Below are positions 1-9,898 of a DNA stretch of 64,000 nt, in pieces. Numbering within the stretch: position 1 is the first letter of the stretch; the number at the start of each line of letters is the position of its first letter. Source of the DNA: Bacteroidota bacterium (GTDB taxonomy: Bacteria; Bacteroidota; Bacteroidia; Bacteroidales; F082); assembly GCA_009773165.1 (NCBI GenBank), contig WOUZ01000014.1, positions 44,304 to 108,303 on the forward strand. Reading direction: 5' to 3'. The notes under the pieces are model-generated. The model was not told the origin of the DNA and ran no database searches. It saw only the letters and a list, made by a program, of their open reading frames with translations. The translations under genes were made by a program, and so were the position numbers.

Positions 1-2487
1 CGTACCCGTATCGACCGTTTTGGTGTAACTCAGCCAAATATTCAAAAGCTTGCCACTTCCGGAAGAATCCTTGTTGAGCTTCCAGGTATTAAAGATCCAA
101 AACGTGTTCGTAACCTGTTACAAGGTACAGCTCAGCTTGAGTTCTGGGAAACTTATAACTTTTCTGATCTCTATAGTTTCTTTGATGAAGCAAATACACG
201 TCTAGCTGAAATGAATAAAACGGTTGAAAATTCAACCACCGAAACTTCGACAAATGCTTCAGCAAACACAACTGAGACCTCAGCTTCAGCCGATACTACA
301 AAAAGTCTCATCGACCAGATAGCTTCAGAAAGTGATACCACTAAGAACGATGCAAACTTTGATGAGTATGCAAAAAATAATCCGCTTTACGCATTCTTAA
401 TGCCTTCCTATTTTCAGGATGAAGCAGGTAAATTTTTCCCGGGTAACACAGCCCGCGTTGGTCAGGCACAAGTTAAGGACACTGCGCGCATCAATAGTAT
501 GTTACGCCAGGTTGTTGGAGTATTTCCACGTAACCTTAAGTTAGCCTGGACAGTTAAACCACGTAGTAGCGAAGGACAACCCGAAGTTCTAGAATTGGTT
601 GCACTAAAAGGATCGCGTGATAATAATGCCGCCTTAGGTGGTGAAGTTATTGTTGACGCCCGTCAGGATTATGATCAGAATGGCAAAGTAGAAGTAACGA
701 TTCAAATGAATAGTGAAGGTGCCAAAAGCTGGAAACGCCTGACAGGTGAAAATATAGGTCGTCAGGTTGCCATCGTTTTGGACGGATATGTTTATTCTTT
801 TCCTGTTGTTAATGATGAAATCCCAAATGGTCGTTCATCCATTTCCGGTGGTGAAATGAGCATCGAAGAAGCTCAGGACCTTGCAAATATTTTGAAAGCC
901 GGTAAATTACCTGCTCCTTCGAGAATTGTTGAAGAAGCTGTTGTTGGACCTTCACTCGGTCGCGAAGCTGTTAGTGCAGGTATGTATTCATTTGTTCTGG
1001 CTTTTATGTTGGTCTTGATATACATGCAGTTATATTACAACAGATCAGGCCTCGTGGCAAATGCATCCTTGTTGGTAAATGTTTTCTTGCTCTTTGGTGT
1101 ATTAGCATCTTTGGGAGCTGTTCTTACCTTACCTGGTATAGCGGGTATCGTTCTGACTATGGGTATGGCAGTTGATGCCAACGTAATTATTTATGAGCGT
1201 ATCAAAGAAGAGTTACGCGCTGGGAAAGGAATTAAACTTGCAATTGATGACGGGTATAAAAATGCGTATTCTGCTATCATCGACGGTAACGTGACAACAT
1301 TACTAACTGGTATCGTTTTATATGTTTTTGGTTCAGGCCCAATTCAAGGATTTGCTACAACTCTTATAATCGGTATTTTAACCTCTGTTTTCACTGCTAT
1401 CTTCATTTCAAGGTTGATATTTATTTATATGCTGGATACGAACAAGAAGATCAATTTCAGCAATAAACGCACAGAAAACTTCCTCGCTAACGTTAACTTT
1501 AATTGGATAGGTGTACGTAAAAAAGCATACATTTTTTCATCGGTAGTATTTATCCTGAGCCTTGGCTCCCTCACTTTTAAAGGTTTAAATTACGGAGTTG
1601 ATTTTACAGGTGGAAGAACTTATGTTGTTCGTTTTGATAAAGATATAACTGTAGGTGAGGTGAGAAAATCATTAGCAGCTGAATTTCCTGATGCCTCGCC
1701 TGAGATAAAAACGTTTGGTCCTGATAATCAGGTAAAGATTACAACAAAGTATATGATTGAGAGTGACGATGTTGATGTCGACTCTATCATTCAAACAAAG
1801 TTGTTCCGCGGACTAAGTAATTTTTACAACACTGGAGTTACTTATCAGCAGTTTTCTTCTGATGATGCTTCAATAGGAATTTTAAGTTCACAAAAAATAG
1901 GACCTACAGTTGCTGATGATATTCGAAACAAAGCAGTTTTGGCCATCATAATTGCTCTGATTGTTATTTTTGCCTATATTGCAGTACGTTTTGGTAAGTG
2001 GCAATTTGGATTGGCAGGTGTTATTGCACTGTTCCACGATACAATAATTGTGCTTGGTATTTATTCGTTCTTCTATACCTTCCTGCCTTTTAATATGGAA
2101 ATTGACCAGGCATTTATTGCGGCCATTCTAACAATTATTGGATATTCTATCAATGATACCGTTATTATCTTCGACCGTATCAGGGAAAACATAAATCTTC
2201 ATCCTAAGAAAACATTGCTTGAAAATCTAAATCATGGTATTAACAGTACTTTAACACGATCGATCAACACAACAGGTACTACTTTGATCGTTTTGATTGC
2301 AATCTTCGTGTTCGGAGGTGAGGTTATCCGGGGATTTGTTTTTGCCTTGTTGTTTGGTATTGCGTTTGGAGCTTATTCTTCAGTATTCAATGCCAGTCCA
2401 CTCGTTTACGATTTTTTGAAAGGCGACAAGCAACTCAAGGAAATTGAAGAGAAAGCTGCAGTTGCAAAAGACTCAAAGAAGAAATAA
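1..2487 (+). CDS. secDF: Protein translocase subunit SecDF, fused (5' truncated by window edge)
   Basis: The reading frame is open from base 1, so the gene begins upstream; about 828 residues are seen, and the first membrane segment is missing (fused SecDF of Bacteroidota is usually about 1000 residues). SecD and SecF are accessory membrane subunits of the Sec translocon that use the proton gradient to help proteins out of SecYEG. Both halves show the family signatures: VDANVIIYERIKEEL in the SecD part (near residue 390) and GYSINDTVIIFDRIREN in the SecF part (near residue 714). A Ser/Thr/Asn-rich low-complexity insert lies near residues 71-115, within the periplasmic region. A hairpin terminator follows the stop. 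Identity is very safe; the ATG at 211 is internal. Confidence 0.97.
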   Translation, partial: RTRIDRFGVTQPNIQKLATSGRILVELPGIKDPKRVRNLLQGTAQLEFWETYNFSDLYSFFDEANTRLAEMNKTVENSTTETSTNASANTTETSASADTTKSLIDQIASESDTTKNDANFDEYAKNNPLYAFLMPSYFQDEAGKFFPGNTARVGQAQVKDTARINSMLRQVVGVFPRNLKLAWTVKPRSSEGQPEVLELVALKGSRDNNAALGGEVIVDARQDYDQNGKVEVTIQMNSEGAKSWKRLTGENIGRQVAIVLDGYVYSFPVVNDEIPNGRSSISGGEMSIEEAQDLANILKAGKLPAPSRIVEEAVVGPSLGREAVSAGMYSFVLAFMLVLIYMQLYYNRSGLVANASLLVNVFLLFGVLASLGAVLTLPGIAGIVLTMGMAVDANVIIYERIKEELRAGKGIKLAIDDGYKNAYSAIIDGNVTTLLTGIVLYVFGSGPIQGFATTLIIGILTSVFTAIFISRLIFIYMLDTNKKINFSNKRTENFLANVNFNWIGVRKKAYIFSSVVFILSLGSLTFKGLNYGVDFTGGRTYVVRFDKDITVGEVRKSLAAEFPDASPEIKTFGPDNQVKITTKYMIESDDVDVDSIIQTKLFRGLSNFYNTGVTYQQFSSDDASIGILSSQKIGPTVADDIRNKAVLAIIIALIVIFAYIAVRFGKWQFGLAGVIALFHDTIIVLGIYSFFYTFLPFNMEIDQAFIAAILTIIGYSINDTVIIFDRIRENINLHPKKTLLENLNHGINSTLTRSINTTGTTLIVLIAIFVFGGEVIRGFVFALLFGIAFGAYSSVFNASPLVYDFLKGDKQLKEIEEKAAVAKDSKKK

Positions 2488-2504
2488 ATTTTAATGTTTA
2501 TATG

Positions 2505-2543
2505 AAAAAGTCCGATCCTGAATCTTCAGAATCGGACTTTTTT
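2505..2543 (+). terminator. Rho-independent terminator after secDF
   Basis: An inverted repeat (AAAAAGTCCGAT paired with ATCGGACTTTTT, loop about 14 bases with extra internal pairing) is followed by a T run. It sits 18 bases after the secDF stop and before the tatA-like gene. Confidence 0.9.
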
Positions 2544-2585
2544 CTTTTACTTTTTACTCAAGCTATACAATGACTGCTTATTTCT

Positions 2586-2593
2586 TATTTTTG
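2586..2593 (+). promoter_or_regulatory. Bacteroidota -7 element before tatA-like gene
   Basis: TATTTTTG matches TAnnTTTG and lies 19 bases before the ATG at 2613, just after the secDF terminator. No TTG is seen at the -33 distance, so only the -7 half is supported. Confidence 0.55.
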
Positions 2594-2612
2594 CGCTTCT
2601 AAATTAATTGCC

Positions 2613-2957
2613 ATGCTATTATTCTTGGATATCGGTACAGGAGAACTAATACTAATCCTGCTTGTTGTTTTTGTTGTGATGGGCCCAAAGAAACTCCCTG
2701 AAGTTGCCAGAACGATGGGCAAAACAATCAATGAATTGAAACGGGCTTCTGCCGGCTTTAAAAACGAAATCAACAAAGAAGTTCAGCGGCTTGATCGAGA
2801 AACGCGCTTTAACGATTTTTTGCAACAAAAAGCTACTCAAGATGAGTCAGTTACGAAAGAAGGTGAAACAGTCTCTACAAAAACCAGTTCAAAACCTATA
2901 GAGAATCCTGATCCGGAACCTGAACAGGAAACTGGACGGGTGGAAAGGAAAGGATAA
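2613..2957 (+). CDS. tatA: Sec-independent translocase protein, TatA/TatB type
   Basis: A 114-residue protein with the TatA/B architecture: a short N-terminal membrane helix (residues about 5-22), the hinge MGPKKLPEVARTMGK, an amphipathic helix, and a charged, Pro/Glu-rich tail. TatA/B proteins form the pore or receptor that exports folded proteins carrying a twin-arginine signal. TatA and TatB cannot be told apart safely here, and no tatC is in the window. A possible client is the ActB subunit at 17.5 kb, which carries an SRRDFLKAF motif. It is flanked by a terminator and followed after 42 bases by the OmpA-family gene. Confidence 0.88.
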   Translation: MLLFLDIGTGELILILLVVFVVMGPKKLPEVARTMGKTINELKRASAGFKNEINKEVQRLDRETRFNDFLQQKATQDESVTKEGETVSTKTSSKPIENPDPEPEQETGRVERKG

Positions 2958-2999
2958 TGCATCCAATAAATTACATTTCTAAACGTTAGCCATACAGAA

Positions 3000-5468
3000 A
3001 TGAGAAAAAAACACATGATAAGATATCTCACAGTCAGCCTGCTTTTTGTTTTTTTTATGCTGGTAGCATCTACTGCATTTGCTCAGCGTAACCCGGCGAA
3101 AGGCGCTGATGAAGCTTTTGACCGCAAGCAATATTCTATTGCATTGGATAGATATAAAAAGGCGTATGGCAAAGTAAAGAAAAATGCTCCGGAAAAGGAT
3201 CGCATCAATTACCGTATGGCCGAATGCTATCGCTTCACCGGAAGTTACAAACGAGCCGAAGCAGGATACAGGAAAGTTCTAAAAGCTGGTTTTCAGGAAC
3301 GTAATCCGGAGATACTTCTTACTTATGCCGACTTGCTCAAGATGAATCAAAAGTACCCGGAAGCTATCGAGTATTATAACCTTTATACCGAAAAAGTTCC
3401 TGATGACCCCCGCGGACCTGCAGGTGCTGCAACCACGGCTGCTATTGAGGAATGGCTGGCAAATCCATCAAGGTTTGAAGTGACGGTTCTTAAAAAAGTT
3501 AATTCCAGAGCAGCAGATTTTGCCCCTGCTTGGGCTTCAAACAATTACAATGAAGTCATTTTTACCTCAACTCGTGATGGATCAACAGGAAAAGATAAGG
3601 ATGGATGGACTAGTCAAAGTTTCAGTGACCTCTATTCCGCCCGTTTAGACAGGAATAACCAATGGAGTACACCAGTGCTGCTCGACGATACTGAGACCCT
3701 CAACACCAAAGCTAATGAAGGCGCACCTTTTATGAACAGTAGCTTTAACACGCTTTATTTCACACGCTGCAATAACCTACCCGGTCAGGAATCGGGTTGT
3801 CAAATCTATACGAGCAGCAGGTCAGGACGCAGCTGGAGTAATCCTGTTGCTGTTCAGATAAAAGGGGTTGATAGCCTTGATGTTATTGGTCACCCAAGTT
3901 TGAGCCAGAACGAACTCATTATTTATTTCGCTACCGACCGCAAAGGTGGATCAGGTGGAAAAGATATTTGGATGGCTATGCGGGACTCTAAAAAAGCACC
4001 TTTCAACCGCCCTTTAAACATTGGTCCGGTGGTAAATACTAAAGGAGATGAGGTGTTCCCCTTTTTGAGAAATGACACCACCCTTTACTTTGCCAGTAAC
4101 GGACATCCGGGCATGGGAGGTTTTGATATTTATGTAACAGCAATCGACACTTCAGGGAATTGGGGAACGCCAACTAACTTGAAACATCCGTTAAATTCTA
4201 TCAATGATGATGTCTCAATTGTGTTTCATCCAACCGAAGAAAGAGGATTTTTCTCGAGTAACAGAGAAAATACTAAAGGTGTCGACAACCTGTTTTATTT
4301 TATTGAACCACCAGTGCTTTTTACACTTGCTGGTACTGTGAAAGATGAGAAGACCCAGCAGTTAATTGAAGATGCCAGTGTGAAACTCATCGGTTCAAAC
4401 GGAAGCAGTGTTACTACCCGAACAAACGACAAAGGATATTATATGTTTGGTGAGTCGCAGCTGAGCAAAAACACCACATATGAAATCATTTTCGATAAGC
4501 CGAATTATTTTACCAAATCATTGGTAGAGACAACCGTTGGAGTGGAGTTTAGCCGCGATTTTGTGAAAGATATCCAGCTTGAACCTATTCCTCAGAAACC
4601 TATTCCACTTCCTGACATTCTTTATGATTTGGCACGATGGGAATTAAAACCTCAGTATGAAGACTCTCTTCAGGGATTGATTGAAACATTGCAACAGAAT
4701 CCTACAATTATTATTGAACTAGCTTCACACACGGATAGCAGGGATATTGATGAACGAAACGATATCCTATCTCAACGCCGCGCACAGTCGGTAGTAGACT
4801 ATTTGATAATAAGAGGTATTGATCCTGAGCGACTTGTAGCTAAAGGTTATGGTGAGCGTGTGCCACGAGTGATCGAAAATGATTTCGCTGTAAATGATAA
4901 GGTTCTTAAAGCAGGCGCAATTCTTACCGAAGAATTTATTAACAGCCTAGCTACTAATGAAGAGAAAGAAGCGGCACATCAACTCAACCGTCGCACCGAG
5001 TTTCGTGTGCTCAGTAAAGATTTTGTGCCAAAAGCAGCTAATCAACCTGTAGCTGAAACAGTAGCCGTCGTAATTAATCCTGATGATAATCAGGTTGATT
5101 TTACAATTGCTTCTGATGGATCGTTCCAGGCAGAGTGTTTTATCGATGGTTTTGCAACTCCTTTTATCTATAACCGCAGTGCGAAACCTGCTATTTCCTT
5201 GAAGAAGGCGCTGGAGTTTCTGCAAAAAGGCATTATCAGTGTTGATAACATCGTTGGTGAGGATAAATCAGTTATTCAGGTAGGAACAATCGCGAATGGA
5301 GCTGTTTTTAGTTTGAAAGAAGTGGGTCTGGCCAATAAAACCCTCAAGAATGTGGAAGTTGTTGTTGACCACAAACTGGAAGTGCCTCTTGTGGTTGGAC
5401 AATCGCTCCTCGAGCGTTTTGGAAGTTTTGAGTTTGATACAAAAAACAGGAAACTGATATTTAAATAG
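3000..5468 (+). CDS. PorE-like TPR/PD40/OmpA envelope protein with C-terminal degenerate retropepsin-like domain
   Basis: An 822-residue exported protein. Visible parts are a signal peptide (cleavage likely after AFA, residue about 28; the ATG at 3015 is an alternative start), TPR repeats (about 30-150), PD40/beta-propeller repeats (about 155-435, with FTSTRDG and FASNGHPGMGGFDIY type motifs), a carboxypeptidase-regulatory-like domain (about 440-525), and an OmpA peptidoglycan-binding domain (about 535-680, with SHTDSRD at 576-582 and NRRTEF). This order matches PorE, a type IX secretion component that anchors to peptidoglycan, but there is no lipobox, so it may be a paralogue. Residues about 695-822 look like a retropepsin fold (ANG, VGQSLLERFG) in which the catalytic D-T-G is replaced by N725-R726-S727. 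purM follows after 2 bases. Confidence 0.85.
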   Translation: MRKKHMIRYLTVSLLFVFFMLVASTAFAQRNPAKGADEAFDRKQYSIALDRYKKAYGKVKKNAPEKDRINYRMAECYRFTGSYKRAEAGYRKVLKAGFQERNPEILLTYADLLKMNQKYPEAIEYYNLYTEKVPDDPRGPAGAATTAAIEEWLANPSRFEVTVLKKVNSRAADFAPAWASNNYNEVIFTSTRDGSTGKDKDGWTSQSFSDLYSARLDRNNQWSTPVLLDDTETLNTKANEGAPFMNSSFNTLYFTRCNNLPGQESGCQIYTSSRSGRSWSNPVAVQIKGVDSLDVIGHPSLSQNELIIYFATDRKGGSGGKDIWMAMRDSKKAPFNRPLNIGPVVNTKGDEVFPFLRNDTTLYFASNGHPGMGGFDIYVTAIDTSGNWGTPTNLKHPLNSINDDVSIVFHPTEERGFFSSNRENTKGVDNLFYFIEPPVLFTLAGTVKDEKTQQLIEDASVKLIGSNGSSVTTRTNDKGYYMFGESQLSKNTTYEIIFDKPNYFTKSLVETTVGVEFSRDFVKDIQLEPIPQKPIPLPDILYDLARWELKPQYEDSLQGLIETLQQNPTIIIELASHTDSRDIDERNDILSQRRAQSVVDYLIIRGIDPERLVAKGYGERVPRVIENDFAVNDKVLKAGAILTEEFINSLATNEEKEAAHQLNRRTEFRVLSKDFVPKAANQPVAETVAVVINPDDNQVDFTIASDGSFQAECFIDGFATPFIYNRSAKPAISLKKALEFLQKGIISVDNIVGEDKSVIQVGTIANGAVFSLKEVGLANKTLKNVEVVVDHKLEVPLVVGQSLLERFGSFEFDTKNRKLIFK

Positions 5469-5470
5469 TT

Positions 5471-6634
5471 ATGGAAAACCAACGCTATGTTTCGCGAGGC
5501 GTGTCAGCAGCTAAGGAAGATGTCCATAATGCCATAAAAAATGTTGACAAAGGCCTCTATCCCAATGCCTTTTGTAAAGTCATACCAGATATTTTAGCTG
5601 GTGATCCTGAATGGTGTACAATCATGCATGCCGATGGTGCCGGAACGAAATCATCCCTGGCTTATATCTATTGGAAAGAAACCGGTGACATCAGTGTTTG
5701 GGAAGGTATAGCTCAGGATGCCATCGTAATGAATATTGACGACTTGCTGTGTGTAGGTGTAACCGATAACATTTTACTCTCATCTACCATTGGAAGGAAC
5801 AAGAACCGTATCCCGGGCGAAGTGATCAGCGCTGTCATTAACGGCACAGAGCATTTCCTTGAGAAAATGAGAAGTATGGGAGTTGGTATTTGGTCGACAG
5901 GAGGTGAAACAGCCGATGTTGGTGATCTTGTGAGCACTATCATTGTCGATAGCACCGTAACTGCCCGCATACCCCGAAAGAAAGTGATCGAAAATCGAAT
6001 TCAGGCCGGCGATGTTATCGTAGGACTTTCTTCTTCAGGACAAGCAACTTATGAAGATGCATATAATGGTGGAATGGGAAGCAACGGACTTACATCAGCC
6101 CGTCATGATGTTTTTCATACCTCGCTGGCAACAAAGTATCCAGAGAGTTTTGATGCAGCTATTCCAAAAAGCTTAGTTTACAGTGGCCCGTACCAGTTGA
6201 CCGATCCAACAGAAGTTGACGGTGTAAATGCTGGAAAACTCGTTCTTGCTCCAACGCGCACCTATGCCCCGATTATAAAACAAGTACTTGATCAGTTTCA
6301 TAATCAGTTGCATGGAATGATACATTGCAGCGGTGGAGCACAGACAAAAGTGCTTCATTTTGTAGATAAAGTGCATATCATTAAAGATCGATTATTCCCT
6401 GTTCCACCACTCTTTCGGATGATTCAGGCTGCCTCGGGCACTGATTGGAAGGAAATGTATCAGGTGTTTAATATGGGACACCGAATGGAGATTTATACTG
6501 ATGAGCAAACAGCTGCAGGCATTATAAGAATTGCCGAAAGTTTTCATGTGGATGCCAAAATCGTAGGTCGTGTTGAACCTTCTCCAGTGAAAAAACTGAC
6601 CATAAGCACCGAAACCGGAAACTATATCTATTAG
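5471..6634 (+). CDS. purM: Phosphoribosylformylglycinamidine cyclo-ligase (AIR synthase)
   Basis: PurM closes the imidazole ring of FGAM with ATP to give AIR in cytosolic purine synthesis. The 387-residue protein is the longer form usual in Bacteroidota. It opens with YVSRGVSAAKEDVHNAIKN and carries MHADGAGTKSSLAY (residues about 52-65, nucleotide and substrate region), MNIDDLLCVG, and the STGGETADVGDLV segment, all typical of the PurM/PurL superfamily. It starts 2 bases after the OmpA-family stop, so the two are probably co-transcribed although their functions are unrelated. No other pur gene is nearby. Confidence 0.95.
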   Translation: MENQRYVSRGVSAAKEDVHNAIKNVDKGLYPNAFCKVIPDILAGDPEWCTIMHADGAGTKSSLAYIYWKETGDISVWEGIAQDAIVMNIDDLLCVGVTDNILLSSTIGRNKNRIPGEVISAVINGTEHFLEKMRSMGVGIWSTGGETADVGDLVSTIIVDSTVTARIPRKKVIENRIQAGDVIVGLSSSGQATYEDAYNGGMGSNGLTSARHDVFHTSLATKYPESFDAAIPKSLVYSGPYQLTDPTEVDGVNAGKLVLAPTRTYAPIIKQVLDQFHNQLHGMIHCSGGAQTKVLHFVDKVHIIKDRLFPVPPLFRMIQAASGTDWKEMYQVFNMGHRMEIYTDEQTAAGIIRIAESFHVDAKIVGRVEPSPVKKLTISTETGNYIY

Positions 6635-6723
6635 TTTACTGTTTTACTTCTTGTTTAATTTACTGAATAAGAAATAATTAAAATGAATTTGGAAGAAGGT
6701 TTTCATTCTTCGGCTGCAATGTG

Positions 6724-6731
6724 TATTTTTG
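6724..6731 (+). promoter_or_regulatory. -7 element before prfA
   Basis: TATTTTTG matches TAnnTTTG and is followed by GC. It lies 20 bases before the GTG start of prfA in the 117-base gap after purM. No TTG is seen at the usual -33 spacing. Confidence 0.55.
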
Positions 6732-6751
6732 CAGGCTAAAAAATTGAATCT

Positions 6752-7831
6752 GTGGATATTGTTGATAAATTAGAAACCATCAATCGTCGCTGGGAAGAAA
6801 TGGGTGAACAACTCAATGATCCGGATGTGATGGCTGATATGAAACGCTTTGTAAAACTGAATAAGGATTACAAAGATCTTGAGCCTGTAGTGGGAGCTTT
6901 CAAGGAGTATAAAATGGTTGTTTCCAATATTGACCATGCCCGTGAGGTGATCAAGAAAGAGAAGGATGAAGATTTCAGGCAAATGGCCATTGAGGAGTTG
7001 GACGAACTTCAGCAACGAAAAGAAGCATTGGAGGAAGACATCCGCCTGATGCTTATTCCAAAAGATCCACAAGATTCCAAAAATGCAATCGTTGAAATCC
7101 GTGCTGGTACAGGAGGGGATGAAGCCAGTATTTTTGCCGGTGATTTGTTTCGTATGTATTTGAAATTCTGCGAAACAAAAGGGTGGAAAACAGAACTCGT
7201 TGATCAAAATGAAGGTACAGTTGGAGGATACAAAGAGGTTGTTTTTAATGTGATAGGGGACAACGCATACGGAATCATGAAATTCGAATCAGGTGTTCAC
7301 CGCGTTCAACGTGTTCCAAAAACGGAGACTCAAGGCAGGATTCATACATCAGCTGCTTCGGTAGTAGTGCTTCCCGAAGCGGAGGAATTTGATATTGATC
7401 TGAATGAAAAAGATATTCGCAAAGATACATTTTGCAGCTCGGGTCCTGGTGGTCAGTCGGTTAATACAACATATTCAGCAATTCGACTCACTCACATTCC
7501 AACAGGAATTGTTGTTTCTTGTCAGGATGAGAAATCACAGCTGAAAAACTTTGCCAAGGCTATGAAGGTGCTCAGAAGCAGGATTTTTGAGATTGAATAC
7601 AGCAAATATCTTGAAGAGGTAGCCTCGAAAAGGAAAACTATGGTATCCACCGGTGACCGTTCAGCAAAAATCAGGACTTACAACTGGCCCCAGGGTAGGG
7701 TTACAGACCATCGTATCAACTTAACGCTTTATAACCTTTCTGCTATCATCGATGGTGATTTGAACGAAGTGATTGAGAAGTTACAGATGGCAGAAAATGC
7801 CGAACGTTTGAAAACAGAACTCGAAGCTTAA
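6752..7831 (+). CDS. prfA: Peptide chain release factor 1
   Basis: RF1 recognises UAA and UAG stop codons and triggers release of the finished peptide on the ribosome. The 359-residue protein has the GGQ catalytic tripeptide at 233-235 inside [18 protein letters not shown] and the P-x-T stop-codon reading motif as PKT at 189-191, which marks RF1 rather than RF2 (SPF). The only well-placed start is the GTG at 6752, since the frame has no suitable upstream ATG. pyrF begins 3 bases after the stop, so prfA-pyrF form an operon. Confidence 0.96.
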   Translation: MDIVDKLETINRRWEEMGEQLNDPDVMADMKRFVKLNKDYKDLEPVVGAFKEYKMVVSNIDHAREVIKKEKDEDFRQMAIEELDELQQRKEALEEDIRLMLIPKDPQDSKNAIVEIRAGTGGDEASIFAGDLFRMYLKFCETKGWKTELVDQNEGTVGGYKEVVFNVIGDNAYGIMKFESGVHRVQRVPKTETQGRIHTSAASVVVLPEAEEFDIDLNEKDIRKDTFCSSGPGGQSVNTTYSAIRLTHIPTGIVVSCQDEKSQLKNFAKAMKVLRSRIFEIEYSKYLEEVASKRKTMVSTGDRSAKIRTYNWPQGRVTDHRINLTLYNLSAIIDGDLNEVIEKLQMAENAERLKTELEA

Positions 7832-7834
7832 GCC

Positions 7835-8665
7835 GTGAACCGCAACACGTTAGTTGAGCAAATCAAAGCAAAGAAATCATTTCTTTGCGTCGGTCTGGAT
7901 ACAGAAAAGACACGAATACCGAAGCATCTGCTGAATGACCCTGATCCTGTTTTCAGTTTTAACAAAGCCATTATTGATGCTACAGCTGATTTTGTGGTTG
8001 CCTACAAGCCAAATACTGCTTTTTACGAAGTGAACGGAAGTGAAGGATGGCTCTCGCTTGAGAAAACAATTGACTATCTCAATAAGAACTATCCTGATAT
8101 TTTTATCATTGCCGATGCCAAGCGGGGAGATATTGGAAATACTTCTACCAATTATGCCAGAGCATTTTTTGAAACCTTAAACGTGGATGCAGTCACTGTA
8201 GCACCTTATATGGGTCATGACTCAGTCCAGCCATTTTTGGCTTTCAGTGGTAAATGGGTTGTGTTGTTAGCTCTTACCTCCAACAGTGGTTCTTCTGATT
8301 TTCAGTATTTTGCAGATAAAGGAGGAGAAACTCTTTATAAAACAGTCATACAGCGGGCAGTCTCCTGGGCTGGGCCTGATCAGCTGATGTTTGTTGTTGG
8401 AGCCACACATCCTGAGGAGTTGGCAGCGATCAGAGCATTGATTCCGGATTATTTTCTCCTTGTCCCTGGTGTTGGTGCACAGGGTGGTGATCTGACTGCT
8501 GTGAGCAAGGCAGGACTTAACTCACAGTGTGGACTAATTGTAAACTCCTCACGTGCTATAATTTACGCATCTGATGGTGTAGATTTTGCAGAAAAGGCAG
8601 CTTTAGAATCCCAAAAGATTCAGCAACAAATGTTGCTTGAATTGACTACCGCTGGTATCATATAA
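7835..8665 (+). CDS. pyrF: Orotidine 5'-phosphate decarboxylase
   Basis: PyrF decarboxylates OMP to UMP, the last step of de novo pyrimidine synthesis. At 276 residues it is the larger type-2 form. The catalytic Lys-Asp centre is seen as [10 protein letters not shown] (D94, K96, D99), and the phosphate-binding end as [10 protein letters not shown] and [13 protein letters not shown] start at 7835 gives VGLDTEKTR near the N-terminus and sits 3 bases after prfA; no ATG is available in a better place. A hairpin terminator shared with the converging ilvE follows. Confidence 0.95.
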   Translation: MNRNTLVEQIKAKKSFLCVGLDTEKTRIPKHLLNDPDPVFSFNKAIIDATADFVVAYKPNTAFYEVNGSEGWLSLEKTIDYLNKNYPDIFIIADAKRGDIGNTSTNYARAFFETLNVDAVTVAPYMGHDSVQPFLAFSGKWVVLLALTSNSGSSDFQYFADKGGETLYKTVIQRAVSWAGPDQLMFVVGATHPEELAAIRALIPDYFLLVPGVGAQGGDLTAVSKAGLNSQCGLIVNSSRAIIYASDGVDFAEKAALESQKIQQQMLLELTTAGII

Positions 8666-8667
8666 AA

Positions 8668-8689
8668 AAAGCAGCCGATTGGCTGCTTT
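8668..8689. terminator. Bidirectional terminator between pyrF and ilvE
   Basis: A 9-bp perfect stem (AAAGCAGCC / GGCTGCTTT, 4-base loop) lies between the converging pyrF and ilvE stops. On the minus strand it is followed by seven T, so it should work best for ilvE; on the plus strand the T run is short. Confidence 0.85.
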
Positions 8690-8701
8690 CCGTTTTATCT
8701 A

Positions 8702-9721
8702 TCAAATTCCTTCCAGAATAGTATTCCAACCATACTTATCTTCAGTAACTCCTTCCTGAATAGCTTTCAGGTTCTTGTAAATTTGTGAAGAAATTTTGCC
8801 GGCTTCTTCTCCGTAATAATATTCCTTTCTCGTTTCGCGATCCACAATTTTTCGAATAGGTGCAATTATGGCAGCAGTGCCACAAGCACCGGCTTCTTCA
8901 AACAACTCAAGTTCTTCAACAGGAACAGGACGGCGTTCAACTTTTAATCCAAGATCAGCAGCAAGCGTTTCGATACTTTTGTTAGTTATCGAAGGTAAAA
9001 CTGTTTTCGATTGTGGAGTGATATAGGTATTGTCACGAATCCCAAAAAAGTTGGCTGGCCCGGCTTCATCGATGTATTTCTTTTCTTTAGCATCAAGGAA
9101 AAGTACTGAAGAGTAGCCATCTTTATGTGCTCTGTCTGCTGGTCTGAGACTTGCTGCATAATTTCCGCCAACCTTAATATGACCTGTTCCAAGAGGGGCT
9201 GCACGGTCGTAATCACGCACAAGTTCAACAGATACAGGCTTGAAGCCTTCTTTGAAATATGGTCCAACAGGTCCGACAAAAACTAAAAACATATATTCCA
9301 TAGATGGTTTTACCCCAACCTGAGGGCCTGAGCCAAACAAAAGAGGGCGGATATAAAGTGCCGCACCGGTGCCAAATGGAGGAATGAAACGGGCATTGAG
9401 CCTTACAACCTTATCAACAGCAGCAAAGAAAAGTTCATCCGGAACTTCCTTCATCATTATGCCATCAGCCGATGAGCGCATGCGTTTTGCATTTTCCTCC
9501 CAACGAAACAGACGAACTTTACCATCGATACCTCTGAAAGCTTTTAATCCTTCAAAAGCCTCCTGACCGTAATGCAGGGCTGTTGCTGCCATATGTAAGC
9601 TAATATATTCTGAAGAGCTGACTTCCAGCTCGCCCCACTGACCGTTGCGTGCATAACAACGGACATTGTAATCTGTTGGATAATAACCAAATGGTAAATT
9701 TTTCCAATCAATATTTTCCAT
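8702..9721 (-). CDS. ilvE: Branched-chain amino acid aminotransferase
   Basis: A fold-type IV PLP enzyme that moves the amino group between glutamate and the keto acids of leucine, isoleucine and valine. The 339-residue protein has the PLP lysine in GHIKVGGNYAAS (K183), the ALHYGQEAFEGLKAFRG segment (49-64), and the EAGPANFFGI cofactor loop, all typical of BCAT. It stands alone on the minus strand; no ilv or leu genes are near. Upstream, the minus strand has TATCTTAG, a one-mismatch -7 element, so its promoter is not certain. Confidence 0.95.
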   Translation of the reverse strand: MENIDWKNLPFGYYPTDYNVRCYARNGQWGELEVSSSEYISLHMAATALHYGQEAFEGLKAFRGIDGKVRLFRWEENAKRMRSSADGIMMKEVPDELFFAAVDKVVRLNARFIPPFGTGAALYIRPLLFGSGPQVGVKPSMEYMFLVFVGPVGPYFKEGFKPVSVELVRDYDRAAPLGTGHIKVGGNYAASLRPADRAHKDGYSSVLFLDAKEKKYIDEAGPANFFGIRDNTYITPQSKTVLPSITNKSIETLAADLGLKVERRPVPVEELELFEEAGACGTAAIIAPIRKIVDRETRKEYYYGEEAGKISSQIYKNLKAIQEGVTEDKYGWNTILEGI

Positions 9722-9898
9722 GACTTAATTATTAAGTGAGCAATAGTTTAATGAGGCTAAGATACTATTTTTTATTTTGAAACATGGTGTTTCTGTTAAT
9801 TTATAAACAGTTCAAAAAAGCCTTTTTTTATTGTTGCGGGAAAATATTCAAATACGGGTGTCTTATTGGTCGTATAACTAAAAATGATTGTAAGAAGA

